64,000 bases of DNA from an uncultured Litoreibacter sp. (GCA_938030665.1 CALHHY010000024.1:1-64000); one strand, 5' to 3'. Shown: positions 9,674 through 19,035, counted from the stretch's first letter. Program-made: numbers and translations. Notes: generated from the letters alone by a model not told the origin.

Positions 9674-9752
9674 AGCACTGCGTAGCAGTCACGATACTGT
9701 CTTCTCGGAACCTGCGCGATAGTCGTCTTAATCAGAAGCTGGAGACTCAAAG

Positions 9753-10556
9753 ATGCAAGATATTGGGGTAAAGACAGGGGTCGATGCCGCGATCAACCGC
9801 GCTTCGGTTGAAGAAAACAGCATTGATGAAGCAATAGAGCAGGAGGTGATCAAAGAAGAGAACGAAAAAGAAAAAAGAGAAGACAAACGCGGGAAGTCAA
9901 AATCTGCCCGGCAACCGAAAATCAAGCTCGACAACCCCAGACCGACAGCCAAGGAGGCCGCCGTGCAGGCCGCCGGTGAAGACGTCGCTGACGCGGCTGG
10001 CGTCGTTTTGACGGATGAAGAGGGCGCCGCCCAAGCGATCACCTCTGCCTCCGGAAAGCATGGCAAGAAAGCAAATAAGAAAACTGCTGCGCGGATCGTC
10101 GATGATGCGATTGATGAGGGGCTGGATAAGGTTGAAGTCGGAGTTGCGGCGCCAGGCAAACCAGAATTGGTCCGAAACGCGTCTGGGCAAGGCGCACTTG
10201 TGGTCCTAGCCGAAGACGAAGATTATCGTGAGGTTGTTATTGGCGGCGAGATCACTTTGGTTCTGAACTCGAGCCTATCCCAAGATGAGGCCGCATCCCT
10301 GACGACTGCCTATATTGCGTCCAAGCTTGAGACGATCGCTGAACGCCATGGTGTTTCGCGGATCTTTGAACCGCTTTTTCTGACAATTGCCGAACTTGGC
10401 ATGCCGCATCTCGTAGAGTTCTATCTCAGCTATCATATTCCAAAATTGAACGGTTCCGTTTTATCGCGGATCTTTACCAGCAATGATGTTGCGGACTTCA
10501 AAGATGAAGCCTTGCGCTGGAAAAGTGAGAAGGTCCCTAGGGTCAAGACCCATTGA
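9753..10556 (+). CDS. Hypothetical protein; charged Lys/Glu/Ala-rich N-terminus
   Basis: 267 aa open frame after RBS-like AGCTGGAGAC; last codons lie in the IS remnant. Confidence 0.65.
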   Translation: MQDIGVKTGVDAAINRASVEENSIDEAIEQEVIKEENEKEKREDKRGKSKSARQPKIKLDNPRPTAKEAAVQAAGEDVADAAGVVLTDEEGAAQAITSASGKHGKKANKKTAARIVDDAIDEGLDKVEVGVAAPGKPELVRNASGQGALVVLAEDEDYREVVIGGEITLVLNSSLSQDEAASLTTAYIASKLETIAERHGVSRIFEPLFLTIAELGMPHLVEFYLSYHIPKLNGSVLSRIFTSNDVADFKDEALRWKSEKVPRVKTH

Positions 10557-11150
10557 GTTCCGCTTGGCATCGTGTTTCACGACTCTAAAACCGAGCAGTG
10601 AACATGTCTGATCTTTTTTGGCTGACGGATGCGCAGATAGCGCGTCTTGAGCTCTTTTTCCAGAAGTTCCATGGCAAGCCACGCGTCGGTGATCGGCGTG
10701 TGCTGACTGGAATTATATTCATCAATCGCAATGGGTACGGTGGCGAGATGCGTCCCAAGAATATGGTCCACATAGGACCTTGTACAACCGCTGGAAACGA
10801 TGAAGTGACAAGGGCATCTTCGCGCAGATGATGGCCGGCTTGGCGGCAGGACATGGCGAAGAGAAGACCGTCATGATCGATGGGGAAACGCAGATATGGC
10901 GCCGATTTTTTCACAGAATCTTTGAAAAACAATGGTATACGCGCTTGCATCCCAGGCTGCAGGCAACGCAGAAGAGAAGTCAAATACGACGAGAGGCGAT
11001 ACAAACGTCGCAATCGGATAGAGGTCATGTTCGGCAGGCTAACGGGCTGGCGACGCGTCGCAACGCAATACGATAGGTACGCAACGGTCTTGCTATCCGC
11101 CATCGCACTCGCAACAACCGCCATCTATTGGCTATGAGCCCTGGGCCTAG
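10537..11150 (+). mobile_element. Decayed IS5-family (IS427-like) insertion sequence, internally deleted
   Basis: Imperfect terminal inverted repeats CTAGGGTCAAGACCCAT / ATGAGCCCTGGGCCTAG; transposase fragments inside. Confidence 0.8.
10604..11137 (+). pseudogene. IS5-family transposase pseudogene (frameshifts plus internal deletion)
   Basis: MSDLFWLTDAQIARLELFFQKFHGKPRVGDRRVLTGIIFINRNG, then MMAGLAAGHGEEKTVMIDG, then YDERRYKRRNRIEVMFGRLTGWRRVATQYDRYATVLLSAIALATTAIYWL, in different frames; middle missing. Confidence 0.9.
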
Positions 11151-12211
11151 GTGACAGGTAAACTCCCGCGTTTGCCTGCAACATATGCCCTCGCAAAATC
11201 CTGGAAATAATCAAACGACAATTGTTCGGCGCGCTTCATGGTCAAGCCGTGACTAACGATAGACCCGTTGCGGGCAATAGGGATGCGCCGGCCCTGAAAC
11301 ATTCCGAGCAGCTGTCTGGCCCCTTCTTGCCCTGATATTTTTACCGCAAGCAACGGCAGGCCTTGTTCGGGTGGATCATATGCGATGGCGATGGCCCCAT
11401 GGGGCGAGACAAAGATGATTGTTGCGTCGGCTTGTGACACGCGGGGCCCGCTGCCGCTTGGCCCGTTGATCTCATTGCGCAGACGGTTTCGTTCCTGGCG
11501 GATTTCCTGTGAGCCGAAATTATCTTTCTGCTCCCGTTTGCGTTCGGTGTCCGTCATCTTTTGTTCGTTCAGGAACAGGCTTTGCTGGAGCAGGATCTCA
11601 AGCGCAGCAAACAGGATCAGGATGACAATCGCGGCAATGATCAGCAGGCGAGCCGGCTGCCTGACATAACCGGATTGGCAGAGGTTGTCGCATTGCGCGG
11701 CCTGCAACAGTGCAGGCGCAAATGCGTATCCTATGATACAGGCCAGCCCCAGCCAGATGAATACGCGGCCTGTCAATGTTGCGAGTTCCACCCAGCCGCG
11801 TTTTCCGAAAACCCGTTTGATTCCCGCGCTTGGCGAAACCCTGTTCAGTTGTGGAGCGACAGGTTTCATTGAAAACGTCATACCGCCGTTGATGGCCAAG
11901 GCGACAAGCAACGATGTTGCAAGGGTGCAAATCACGATAGGGGCCAAGATGGTGGCAATGCTTTGCGAAGCCCAACCAATAGCGGCGCGAATATTTTCGA
12001 TGGAAGGATCTTGGATTAAGTCGAGGCGCATCCTCGCCAGATCCTGAAACCGCATCAACAGCGTGCCACTTGACGCTAACAACAGCACCAGGCCCGCCGC
12101 CGTGACCAAAAATGATACCGAGGTTTGACTGTTGGCGATCTGCCCTTCCTGCCGTTTCTTGCGCAACTTTTGCTGGCTGGCGTCATGCCTTTTGGCTTCG
12201 GTGTCGCTCAT
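11147..12211 (-). CDS. sctU: T3SS export apparatus switch protein SctU (FlhB/YscU family), non-canonical cleavage motif
   Basis: FlhB/YscU-type TM domain and C-terminal domain; VSPH where NPTH is expected. Confidence 0.93.
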   Translation of the reverse strand: MSDTEAKRHDASQQKLRKKRQEGQIANSQTSVSFLVTAAGLVLLLASSGTLLMRFQDLARMRLDLIQDPSIENIRAAIGWASQSIATILAPIVICTLATSLLVALAINGGMTFSMKPVAPQLNRVSPSAGIKRVFGKRGWVELATLTGRVFIWLGLACIIGYAFAPALLQAAQCDNLCQSGYVRQPARLLIIAAIVILILFAALEILLQQSLFLNEQKMTDTERKREQKDNFGSQEIRQERNRLRNEINGPSGSGPRVSQADATIIFVSPHGAIAIAYDPPEQGLPLLAVKISGQEGARQLLGMFQGRRIPIARNGSIVSHGLTMKRAEQLSFDYFQDFARAYVAGKRGSLPVT

Positions 12212-13032
12212 CGAAAGAATGTCTCCAGTCTGAACTCGGGCGCAAAGGATCTAACGATGTGGTCATTGGTCAACGCCCAGACATAGATCATCAGGACCGG
12301 TAACAGGATGATGGCGGACAGGTTCTTGATAGAAAAGGCAAGGTTATAGAAATTCAACCGCTGCCCCAGTCGCGAGGCGATGCCCGATGTAATCTCAACA
12401 AGGATCAGAACCGCCAGAAGTGGCGCCGCGATACGGATCGCAAGTTTGATGCAATCCAGCAGCGTGTTGGCAAAACTCAAGAGACCCTCTGGCCCAATCG
12501 TCGGGACGACCGCGCCTAGCGGCCAGTATGTGAAGCTGGTGTAATAGCTCTCTGCGAGGTGTTGAAACCCGTCGGCCGATGCAAATGCTAGAATCCCAAT
12601 CACCAGATACAAAAGCCCGAATGTGGTGATCTGCCCGTCCATTGGCGTCTGGATCCCGCTATCGGTTTCGCCGCGAGTTTGATCCGTGATCGTTCCTGCA
12701 TATTTCAGGGCAAAGAACGGCAAAGAATACATTAGCCCGATGGTTGCCCCGATCAGAAATTCAGACGCCACTGCCAGCACCAGTACGACAACTGGAAAGC
12801 TCGCCTGTTCAAAAAAACGATCCACCAGTTCCAAGTTCTGGATCAGCATCGGAAACCCGATGATCAGCCCGATCAGCAAACGCAGCATTAATGCCTGACC
12901 AAAGCCAAGGTTCAGGACGACGAAGAAGTATAGCATTGAAAGCGCCCGAACGGTTGAAAAGACCACCATTGCCATCAGGACCGGAAACCCTCGGTCTTCG
13001 ACCAATGCGATGAGGGCCTCTACTTCGCTCAT
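12208..13032 (-). CDS. sctT: T3SS export apparatus protein SctT
   Basis: FliR/SpaR-like multi-TM protein; operon order. Confidence 0.93.
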   Translation of the reverse strand: MSEVEALIALVEDRGFPVLMAMVVFSTVRALSMLYFFVVLNLGFGQALMLRLLIGLIIGFPMLIQNLELVDRFFEQASFPVVVLVLAVASEFLIGATIGLMYSLPFFALKYAGTITDQTRGETDSGIQTPMDGQITTFGLLYLVIGILAFASADGFQHLAESYYTSFTYWPLGAVVPTIGPEGLLSFANTLLDCIKLAIRIAAPLLAVLILVEITSGIASRLGQRLNFYNLAFSIKNLSAIILLPVLMIYVWALTNDHIVRSFAPEFRLETFFR

Positions 13033-13301
13033 TATCGAACGATCTGGGCAAAGTTTGCAAAGACCTCCCGGGTTGTAGACATCAGTGGACCCGTAAGAAA
13101 GGAAGCAATGATTAACAGGCTCAATGCGATTGAGGCGATCTTGATGGTTTGCGAAAGGGTCTGGTCCTGTATTTGCGTGATGGCCTGAAAGAACGAAACA
13201 ATCAGACCGATTACCGTTGCAATCGCAAGAGGGACGCCCCCCAAAACGGCCACTGCCAGCATGAAGCGGGTGAGGTAATGAAGAAGGTCTTGGCTACTCA
13301 T
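13032..13301 (-). CDS. sctS: T3SS export apparatus protein SctS
   Basis: 89 aa FliQ-like; IGLIVSFFQAITQIQDQTLS. Confidence 0.95.
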   Translation of the reverse strand: MSSQDLLHYLTRFMLAVAVLGGVPLAIATVIGLIVSFFQAITQIQDQTLSQTIKIASIALSLLIIASFLTGPLMSTTREVFANFAQIVR

Positions 13302-13304
13302 CCG

Positions 13305-13940
13305 CTAATTCACATTCGTCATGACAAGGCCCTGCGCGAGCATCGACCAGCCATCAACACTTACAAACACAAGCAATTTGAAGGGGACCGCGATGATGTT
13401 GGGCTGCACCATCTGCATGCCCAATGCCATCAGGATACCCGTCAGCGCGAGATCAATCGCCATGAACGGCAAGTACAGCAAGAACCCGATTTCGAAAGCC
13501 GTTGTCAGTTGCGATATCATGAAAGCGGGGATCAGCACCGCAATGTTGTCTCGGGTCGGAGCTGTTTGATTTCCTGTCCATGTGTCTTCGGCAAAATCGA
13601 CAAAGAACAACAGATGTTCGGGCGAAGTCTGCTGCTGCATGAACTCCTGAAACGGCTGGATCCCTAACCCCCATACCGTTTGGATATTTGCCGGTGTGAA
13701 CGCGTCCGGTGGCAGGGCCGCAAGGTTGCTGGCCGAGATCTCGATCACGGGGAACGCGCTATAGAGCGACAGCGCCACCGCGAGGGTCATCACGATAATA
13801 TTTGACGGGACTTGTTGCAGGCCCAATGACTGGCGAACAATCATCAGGACAACCGACACCTTGATGAACGACGTCATGGTAACGAAGGCCAAAAGGAAGA
13901 ACCCGGCGACGAAGCTGAATATGACGGGTGTGGTGTCCAT
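13305..13940 (-). CDS. sctR: T3SS export apparatus protein SctR
   Basis: FliP-like; FVTMTSFIKVSVVLMIVRQSLGLQQVPSNIIVMTLAVALS. Confidence 0.96.
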   Translation of the reverse strand: MDTTPVIFSFVAGFFLLAFVTMTSFIKVSVVLMIVRQSLGLQQVPSNIIVMTLAVALSLYSAFPVIEISASNLAALPPDAFTPANIQTVWGLGIQPFQEFMQQQTSPEHLLFFVDFAEDTWTGNQTAPTRDNIAVLIPAFMISQLTTAFEIGFLLYLPFMAIDLALTGILMALGMQMVQPNIIAVPFKLLVFVSVDGWSMLAQGLVMTNVN

Positions 13941-13966
13941 GATGACCCTCTATGCGACCCCGGCCT

Positions 13967-14998
13967 TTAAAGACGGCTCAGGAAACGGACGCCGGTAAAG
14001 GCCCCAAGCTGAATAAGCTCGACCTTGGCGAAGGTTTCTCCGTTGACGAGGAGGTGATAGGCTTGGTCACGATTTGTGGTCACCATCACCTGGCTGTCAT
14101 CATCGAGGGCGAACAGCCCCTCGCGCGAGATGTCAGCAGTCCCAAAGGCGACGGACAGAGACACTGTGTCCTGCTCTAGCCGTGACGTGGTTTTGTCCGA
14201 GCTGTCGCTAGTCGTAAGATCGGGAAATGAAGGAGGGCCTTGTAACTGGAAGACCTCTGTTGTGCTGTCACAACTTCCCAATGCAATCAGATGGCCCGAC
14301 AACCACAGCTCTGCATCTGCGCCTGTATGCCAGTCAGCTGGCGCAAGAAACCCGGCACCGACCTCAAAACCAGCTAGGTCGGTGCGCTTAGCCCTTATAA
14401 CTCCAGTGCGAATGGAGGCATGAAACTGATCTTCGATTGTATCTTCCTGCGGCGGTTCAGTGGATTGAAACACTTTCAATAAACGGGTCAGACAGCTTTC
14501 TGGCCCATCGAGCAAAACTTGCGCGTCCGTGTCCAAAAGACCATGAACCGAAAATGCGAGGATCGGCAGGGCCTCGGGTGTTACTGCGTGCAGCTCGTAT
14601 TCGACGAGCTGAACTGACGTCCCCAACAGTTGTTGAACTCTGGTGATCGGCTTTGCGAAGATGTAGTCTGCAACGGCGCTGATCTCGGCGGGTTCAGCAA
14701 GCGACAAGTCATCGTCAAAGCCAAGCGCAGCGAGGCAACTCTGAAAAGAGCCTGTTGATACGTATAGACACAGCTTTTCTGACCCGATGGCGAGAGTTGC
14801 CATTTCGCACTCGGCCGGCGCTTCGTAGCCCAATTGGTGCCTGAATTGAAGATGCAACTGCCCTAAGGCGTAACCCGCATGCGTATCGATGCCACGGGCT
14901 AGCGCCAGTGAATCGTCGGGCGGTGCACTGCTGCCGTTTAAGTGTTCGAGAAAGTCTGCGACATCGGTCTCGGGCATGGCCTGTGTAAAATCAAACAT
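13967..14998 (-). CDS. sctQ: T3SS cytoplasmic ring protein SctQ
   Basis: SpoA-type C-terminal region (MVTTNRDQAYHLLVNGETFAKVELIQLGAFTGVRF); operon order. Confidence 0.85.
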   Translation of the reverse strand: MFDFTQAMPETDVADFLEHLNGSSAPPDDSLALARGIDTHAGYALGQLHLQFRHQLGYEAPAECEMATLAIGSEKLCLYVSTGSFQSCLAALGFDDDLSLAEPAEISAVADYIFAKPITRVQQLLGTSVQLVEYELHAVTPEALPILAFSVHGLLDTDAQVLLDGPESCLTRLLKVFQSTEPPQEDTIEDQFHASIRTGVIRAKRTDLAGFEVGAGFLAPADWHTGADAELWLSGHLIALGSCDSTTEVFQLQGPPSFPDLTTSDSSDKTTSRLEQDTVSLSVAFGTADISREGLFALDDDSQVMVTTNRDQAYHLLVNGETFAKVELIQLGAFTGVRFLSRL

Positions 14999-15473
14999 GG
15001 TTATGAGGGCTTCTGTATATCTCAGCGATTTCCTGCTCGGTCTCGTCTTCGGCTATCAGCGCCTGTTCGGCCTGCAAATCGCGGTGCAAACCATCGACGA
15101 TGTCAAAGCGTTTAGTCGTAGAACGGATTTGCTCCTGTGCGTCGGATAGTTCGATTTCAAGGTCCGTGAGGATCTGTTTTTCGCGCTTTACCCGGATCCG
15201 TGCCCCGACACTTTCGCGACGCTTGCGAAAGATGCTGACGGAAAGCGCGAGAAAATGATTGCTGGTGCTTTCGTCGCGTTGCAGTTCTAGGAACCGTTTA
15301 TGGGCATATGTCACCAATTCACGGTCTTTTTGCACAAGCGTCTGTTCCGCCTTTACCAGTGCGGTCTTTGAACGGCGGACATCTTTTTGGGCGGTGGCAT
15401 AGCGGACCTCCGCACTTTGTTTACGGGTGCGGCGTACGGCGACTATGGCTTTCATCAATTCGGCCTGGTTCAT
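14991..15473 (-). CDS. sctO: T3SS stalk protein SctO (YscO-like coiled coil)
   Basis: 160 aa highly charged helical protein directly after sctN. Confidence 0.7.
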   Translation of the reverse strand: MNQAELMKAIVAVRRTRKQSAEVRYATAQKDVRRSKTALVKAEQTLVQKDRELVTYAHKRFLELQRDESTSNHFLALSVSIFRKRRESVGARIRVKREKQILTDLEIELSDAQEQIRSTTKRFDIVDGLHRDLQAEQALIAEDETEQEIAEIYRSPHNHV

Positions 15474-16783
15474 TGGGCAAGGCCGATCATATGGGACAAT
15501 GTGCTATCGAAGTCGGTCACGTCGTCCATGCCCTGCGCCAAAAAAGTCTCCAACTCGCTGTGCATCGAGATAGCCTGATCTGTGTCGGGATCCGTGCCGT
15601 ATTCATATTCTCCCATCTTCAAGAGTAGAGCGACGTCCTGATAAGCCGTGACGAGTTTGCGCAATGATTGCGCGGCTTCGAGATGCGGCTCGGTCGTGAT
15701 CCGTATCATCGACCGGCTGATGCTCGACATTATGTCAATCGCGGGATAGCGGCCCGATGCAGCAATCTTGCGATCAAGCTGGATGTGACCGTCGGTCAGG
15801 CTTTTGACTTCTTCCGAGATGGGATCACTGCTCGCGGCGTCTTCCATAAGCACGGTGTACAGGCCAGTAATCGAACCATTATTGCTGTTGCCGGCGCGTT
15901 CGATAATTTCGGGCAAGACCGGATAAACCGACGCGGGGTAACCCCGCCGGGAGGGTACTTCGCCCATTGCGAGACCGATTTCGCGCAAGGCACGGGCGGT
16001 TCGCGTCAGGCTGTCAATCAGCAGCAACACAGATTTGCCCTGACGTTGAAAGAATTCGGCGGTACTGCTGGCGCTGTGGGCGCAAAGCGCGCGTTCGATG
16101 GCGGGTCGATCCGATGTAGCGGCGATAATGACCAAACGGTCGGCCATGCCTGCTTTCTCGACCTCTTCGTAGAATTCCTTAACCTCGCGGCCGCGCTCGC
16201 CGATAAGGCCCACAACAATGACGTCGGCATCGCACTTGGTGACCAGCATTTGCAGCAGGGTGGATTTACCCGTGCCTGCTGCCCCCATGATCGCCATCCG
16301 CTGACCGCGTCCGATGGTCAGAAACCCATCAATCGCGCGGCATCCAGTGACAATCGGCTCAGAGATCAACTTGCGATCCATCGGCGCGGGGGAGGTGTCT
16401 TTGAGGGGGATGCGCATTGCGCTGTCAGGCGCGGGCGCTCCATCTATGGGGGCGCCGAATGTATCCAGAATCCGGCCAAGAACCCAGGAGCCCGACAGCA
16501 TCTCCGGTTGCGACGCTACTTTGCGGATTTCAGCGCCGCAGGACAGGCCTTGTGTCGGGCCATATGGCGTAAGGTAGGCGTTGTGATCCTTGAGCCCGAT
16601 CACCTCGGCCAACAACTGCTCCCCGTGGTCAAGTTTGATTTCACAGACAGCGCCGATTTCAAGACCGGTCAATGCCGCCGTCACAATCGGCCCCGAGATA
16701 CGTTCGATCGTACCCACCATCGGGCGCAGGTCCGCTGAAGCCAAGGCTTGGGTAACAGCTATGATGCGGCCTTGCATCGTCAC
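15470..16783 (-). CDS. sctN: T3SS ATPase SctN
   Basis: Walker A GAAGTGKST; GLIGERGREVKEF; DSLTRTARALREIGLAMGEVPSRRGYPASVYPVLPEIIERAG. Confidence 0.98.
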   Translation of the reverse strand: MTMQGRIIAVTQALASADLRPMVGTIERISGPIVTAALTGLEIGAVCEIKLDHGEQLLAEVIGLKDHNAYLTPYGPTQGLSCGAEIRKVASQPEMLSGSWVLGRILDTFGAPIDGAPAPDSAMRIPLKDTSPAPMDRKLISEPIVTGCRAIDGFLTIGRGQRMAIMGAAGTGKSTLLQMLVTKCDADVIVVGLIGERGREVKEFYEEVEKAGMADRLVIIAATSDRPAIERALCAHSASSTAEFFQRQGKSVLLLIDSLTRTARALREIGLAMGEVPSRRGYPASVYPVLPEIIERAGNSNNGSITGLYTVLMEDAASSDPISEEVKSLTDGHIQLDRKIAASGRYPAIDIMSSISRSMIRITTEPHLEAAQSLRKLVTAYQDVALLLKMGEYEYGTDPDTDQAISMHSELETFLAQGMDDVTDFDSTLSHMIGLAQ

Positions 16784-17463
16784 CCAAGCTCACCATCAAT
16801 CGCGCCGGTTTCTTCTGCCGATAACTGCTGCGTCAGTATCTTTTCAATCTCCGCCAACTGAGCCTGCAGATCCACGGTAACGGTCCCGGCATTGGCACTG
16901 AGCCTGCACGTTGCCGGGCTGACATCGTCATCCGTCTTAATTGCAGTGACCGTGGCGAACTGATCCGGAAACTGGGTAAAAAGCGCTTGATATTTCTTCT
17001 GATCCGCAGGGTTGACGAGAAGGGTCAAGGCGAAGGAGCGGTCAAAAGAGCGGGCTGCCTCTGCGACCGCGCGTGAAAGCAGTTCTTCGTCGTTCAAATC
17101 GCCAATGATGCGCTCAACTGCGGTCAAGACCGTGTCGCGAAGCCAGGGTGTCATGCTTTCAAAGGCCGCGCGTATCTTGTTAACTTCCGCATCAATCGTC
17201 AGGAAGTACTGCGCCTGACGCTCGGCCGCCCTGGCTTGCATGGTGGTTTTTAGCTCTGCGGTCACATCTTCACGTACCCTGTTCAGGATCGCCGCCGCCT
17301 CGGCGCGCGCTTCCGCCAAAACTTTCTCAGCTTCCGCGTGGGCCGTTGCGATCAGATCGTCGGCGGCGAGATGGGTTTCGCGTTGCTCCACAACAAGCTG
17401 TTCGAACTCCTTTGCAGAGACGACAGACGTTTGCCCGAACCGGTCAAATCCCTGGCGCATCAA
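16780..17463 (-). CDS. sctL: T3SS stator protein SctL
   Basis: HrpE/YscL-like helical N-terminus (EAEKVLAEARAEAAAILNRVREDV); adjacent to sctN. Confidence 0.8.
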   Translation of the reverse strand: MMRQGFDRFGQTSVVSAKEFEQLVVEQRETHLAADDLIATAHAEAEKVLAEARAEAAAILNRVREDVTAELKTTMQARAAERQAQYFLTIDAEVNKIRAAFESMTPWLRDTVLTAVERIIGDLNDEELLSRAVAEAARSFDRSFALTLLVNPADQKKYQALFTQFPDQFATVTAIKTDDDVSPATCRLSANAGTVTVDLQAQLAEIEKILTQQLSAEETGAIDGELG

Positions 17464-18071
17464 GACACCGCCTTAGCCGTTGCCGGTTCGAGCATCTTTG
17501 ACATCAGGGTGCTGCGCAATTCGTCGCGATCCCGGCCGGTTAGCGCCGTCTTGGGCAGGCGCAGCCGCAAATAAGCGTAAATATCCTCGGGTTGCCGTTC
17601 CATCCACGAAACAAAGCACTTCATCCCTTCGGCCGGCAATGCGGTGCGGTCGGGCACTGGAGGCAGGTCTTCCATTTTGCAATGATCGGCATAGGTGCGG
17701 ATCATCGCCATATTCTTGTTGCTCATCTCGCCGATGACGTTGCGGGTTTCTTGCGAGAAAAGGCATTTCACAAGTCGTGGCGCATAAAAGGCAATGCCGA
17801 CATTTTCTAAATTGTCGCCTGATATCTTTTCAACCAATTCCGCACAACGCACTTCAAGGGCCGCGCTGTCCTGCTTATTGAGTGCGACCAGCTCAGGCGC
17901 CAGCGCCTTGGTCACACGCTGCGACGTGCCGGGATGAAGATGCATCTGAGACAGGAGTTTGCTATTGCGCAGATTGGGCGCCCAGCTCTCCAGCCAATCG
18001 GGATGGATGTGTTGCGATACGGCTATGACGGGATCGGGCTGCGTCGGCGTCAACGGGGCAATCTGGGTCAT
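17460..18071 (-). CDS. T3SS accessory protein SctK-like
   Basis: Position between sctJ and sctL; 203 aa; family assignment mostly positional. Confidence 0.55.
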   Translation of the reverse strand: MTQIAPLTPTQPDPVIAVSQHIHPDWLESWAPNLRNSKLLSQMHLHPGTSQRVTKALAPELVALNKQDSAALEVRCAELVEKISGDNLENVGIAFYAPRLVKCLFSQETRNVIGEMSNKNMAMIRTYADHCKMEDLPPVPDRTALPAEGMKCFVSWMERQPEDIYAYLRLRLPKTALTGRDRDELRSTLMSKMLEPATAKAVS

Positions 18072-18853
18072 GACGGGTCCCGACCGGTCGGATCAGGCCG
18101 GACCCGCTGCCGCCGGTCCGGCCTTGGCAGCGACAGCCAGAAGACCGCAAGCAATGCAGCGCAAACCGCAAGGACAATCAAGAAGCGGCTGGGCGTTGTC
18201 AGCTGAAACCCGCCAAACAGCGATGACGCCTGCACATCAACCGCAGTGCCGGTCACCGCAGTCTGAGCCTCCGGCGGCGCCATTGGAAACAGCACGACAG
18301 CAACGTCCTCGTATTTCAGATTTGAGACGCTGTGCGAAATGAGGAGTTTTACGTTTGAGATGAAACTGCGCGCCAAATCACCCTCATAGAAGGTCACAGA
18401 CACGGATGCCTTCGCCGGCGCGGTTTGACGCGAAAGACTGTCCTCTTCAGGAAGGGTCACGAAAACCCGTGCGGCGCGTACGCCGCCCAGCTCAGAAACT
18501 GTGCGCGACAGTTCCTGGTTCAATGCGTGAATATAGCGGGCACGTTGGTCAAACGGCGTTGCTGAGATCCCGTCGGAAGTAAAGACCTGCCCGAGGGACT
18601 CAAACTGTTCCCGCGGCAACCCTTCGGACATCAAAATGCGGGTCGCAATTGCAACAAGCTCGGCATCAACCAAAACTGAATACAGTCCGTCTTTGTCCTG
18701 TTCCCTTTGCGCAGATACCTCGCTGATATCAAGCACAGCGACGATTTCATTTGCCTCGCGCTCGTTCAGACCAGAGTAGAGCGTCTCTTTGCAGCCCATC
18801 AGGCCACTCAATAATGCCAAGCAAATTAGCCAGGATCGAATCTTGGTTGCCAT
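18068..18853 (-). CDS. sctJ: T3SS inner-membrane ring lipoprotein SctJ
   Basis: Lipobox LLSGLMGC; YSGLNEREANEIVAVL; VRAARVFVTLPEEDSLSRQTAPAKASVSV; C-terminal TM. Confidence 0.95.
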   Translation of the reverse strand: MATKIRSWLICLALLSGLMGCKETLYSGLNEREANEIVAVLDISEVSAQREQDKDGLYSVLVDAELVAIATRILMSEGLPREQFESLGQVFTSDGISATPFDQRARYIHALNQELSRTVSELGGVRAARVFVTLPEEDSLSRQTAPAKASVSVTFYEGDLARSFISNVKLLISHSVSNLKYEDVAVVLFPMAPPEAQTAVTGTAVDVQASSLFGGFQLTTPSRFLIVLAVCAALLAVFWLSLPRPDRRQRVRPDPTGRDPS

Positions 18854-18924
18854 ATGATTACCCCCGCAGACAAAGCTATTCCGAACCCGGGCGTTGGCAC
18901 ATAGGTAGAAACTACGCGGTTTAT

Positions 18925-18956
18925 ACGCAGATACGTAGGCGATTACGTGTCTGCGT
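18925..18956. promoter_or_regulatory. 32-bp imperfect palindrome upstream of the sctJ operon
   Basis: ACGCAGATACGTAGGCGATTACGTGTCTGCGT, 13 of 16 symmetric pairs complementary. Confidence 0.65.
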
Positions 18957-19035
18957 GTTTGGATGAAATGCCATTAAGCAAAGCGTCCAAAAATCTAGGG
19001 GCATCTCACTGCGACGGGCAAGCGTCGTGAAGCGC

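Noticed and set aside
9681-9700. Possible fifth dyad (GCGTAGCAGTCACGAT) upstream of the 9753 ORF
   Set aside because: Second arm does not match TAMGT; fails the motif
15668-16738. 356-aa plus-strand ORF opposite sctN
   Set aside because: Antisense to a strongly conserved ATPase gene; GC-rich third positions keep the opposite frame open; no domain
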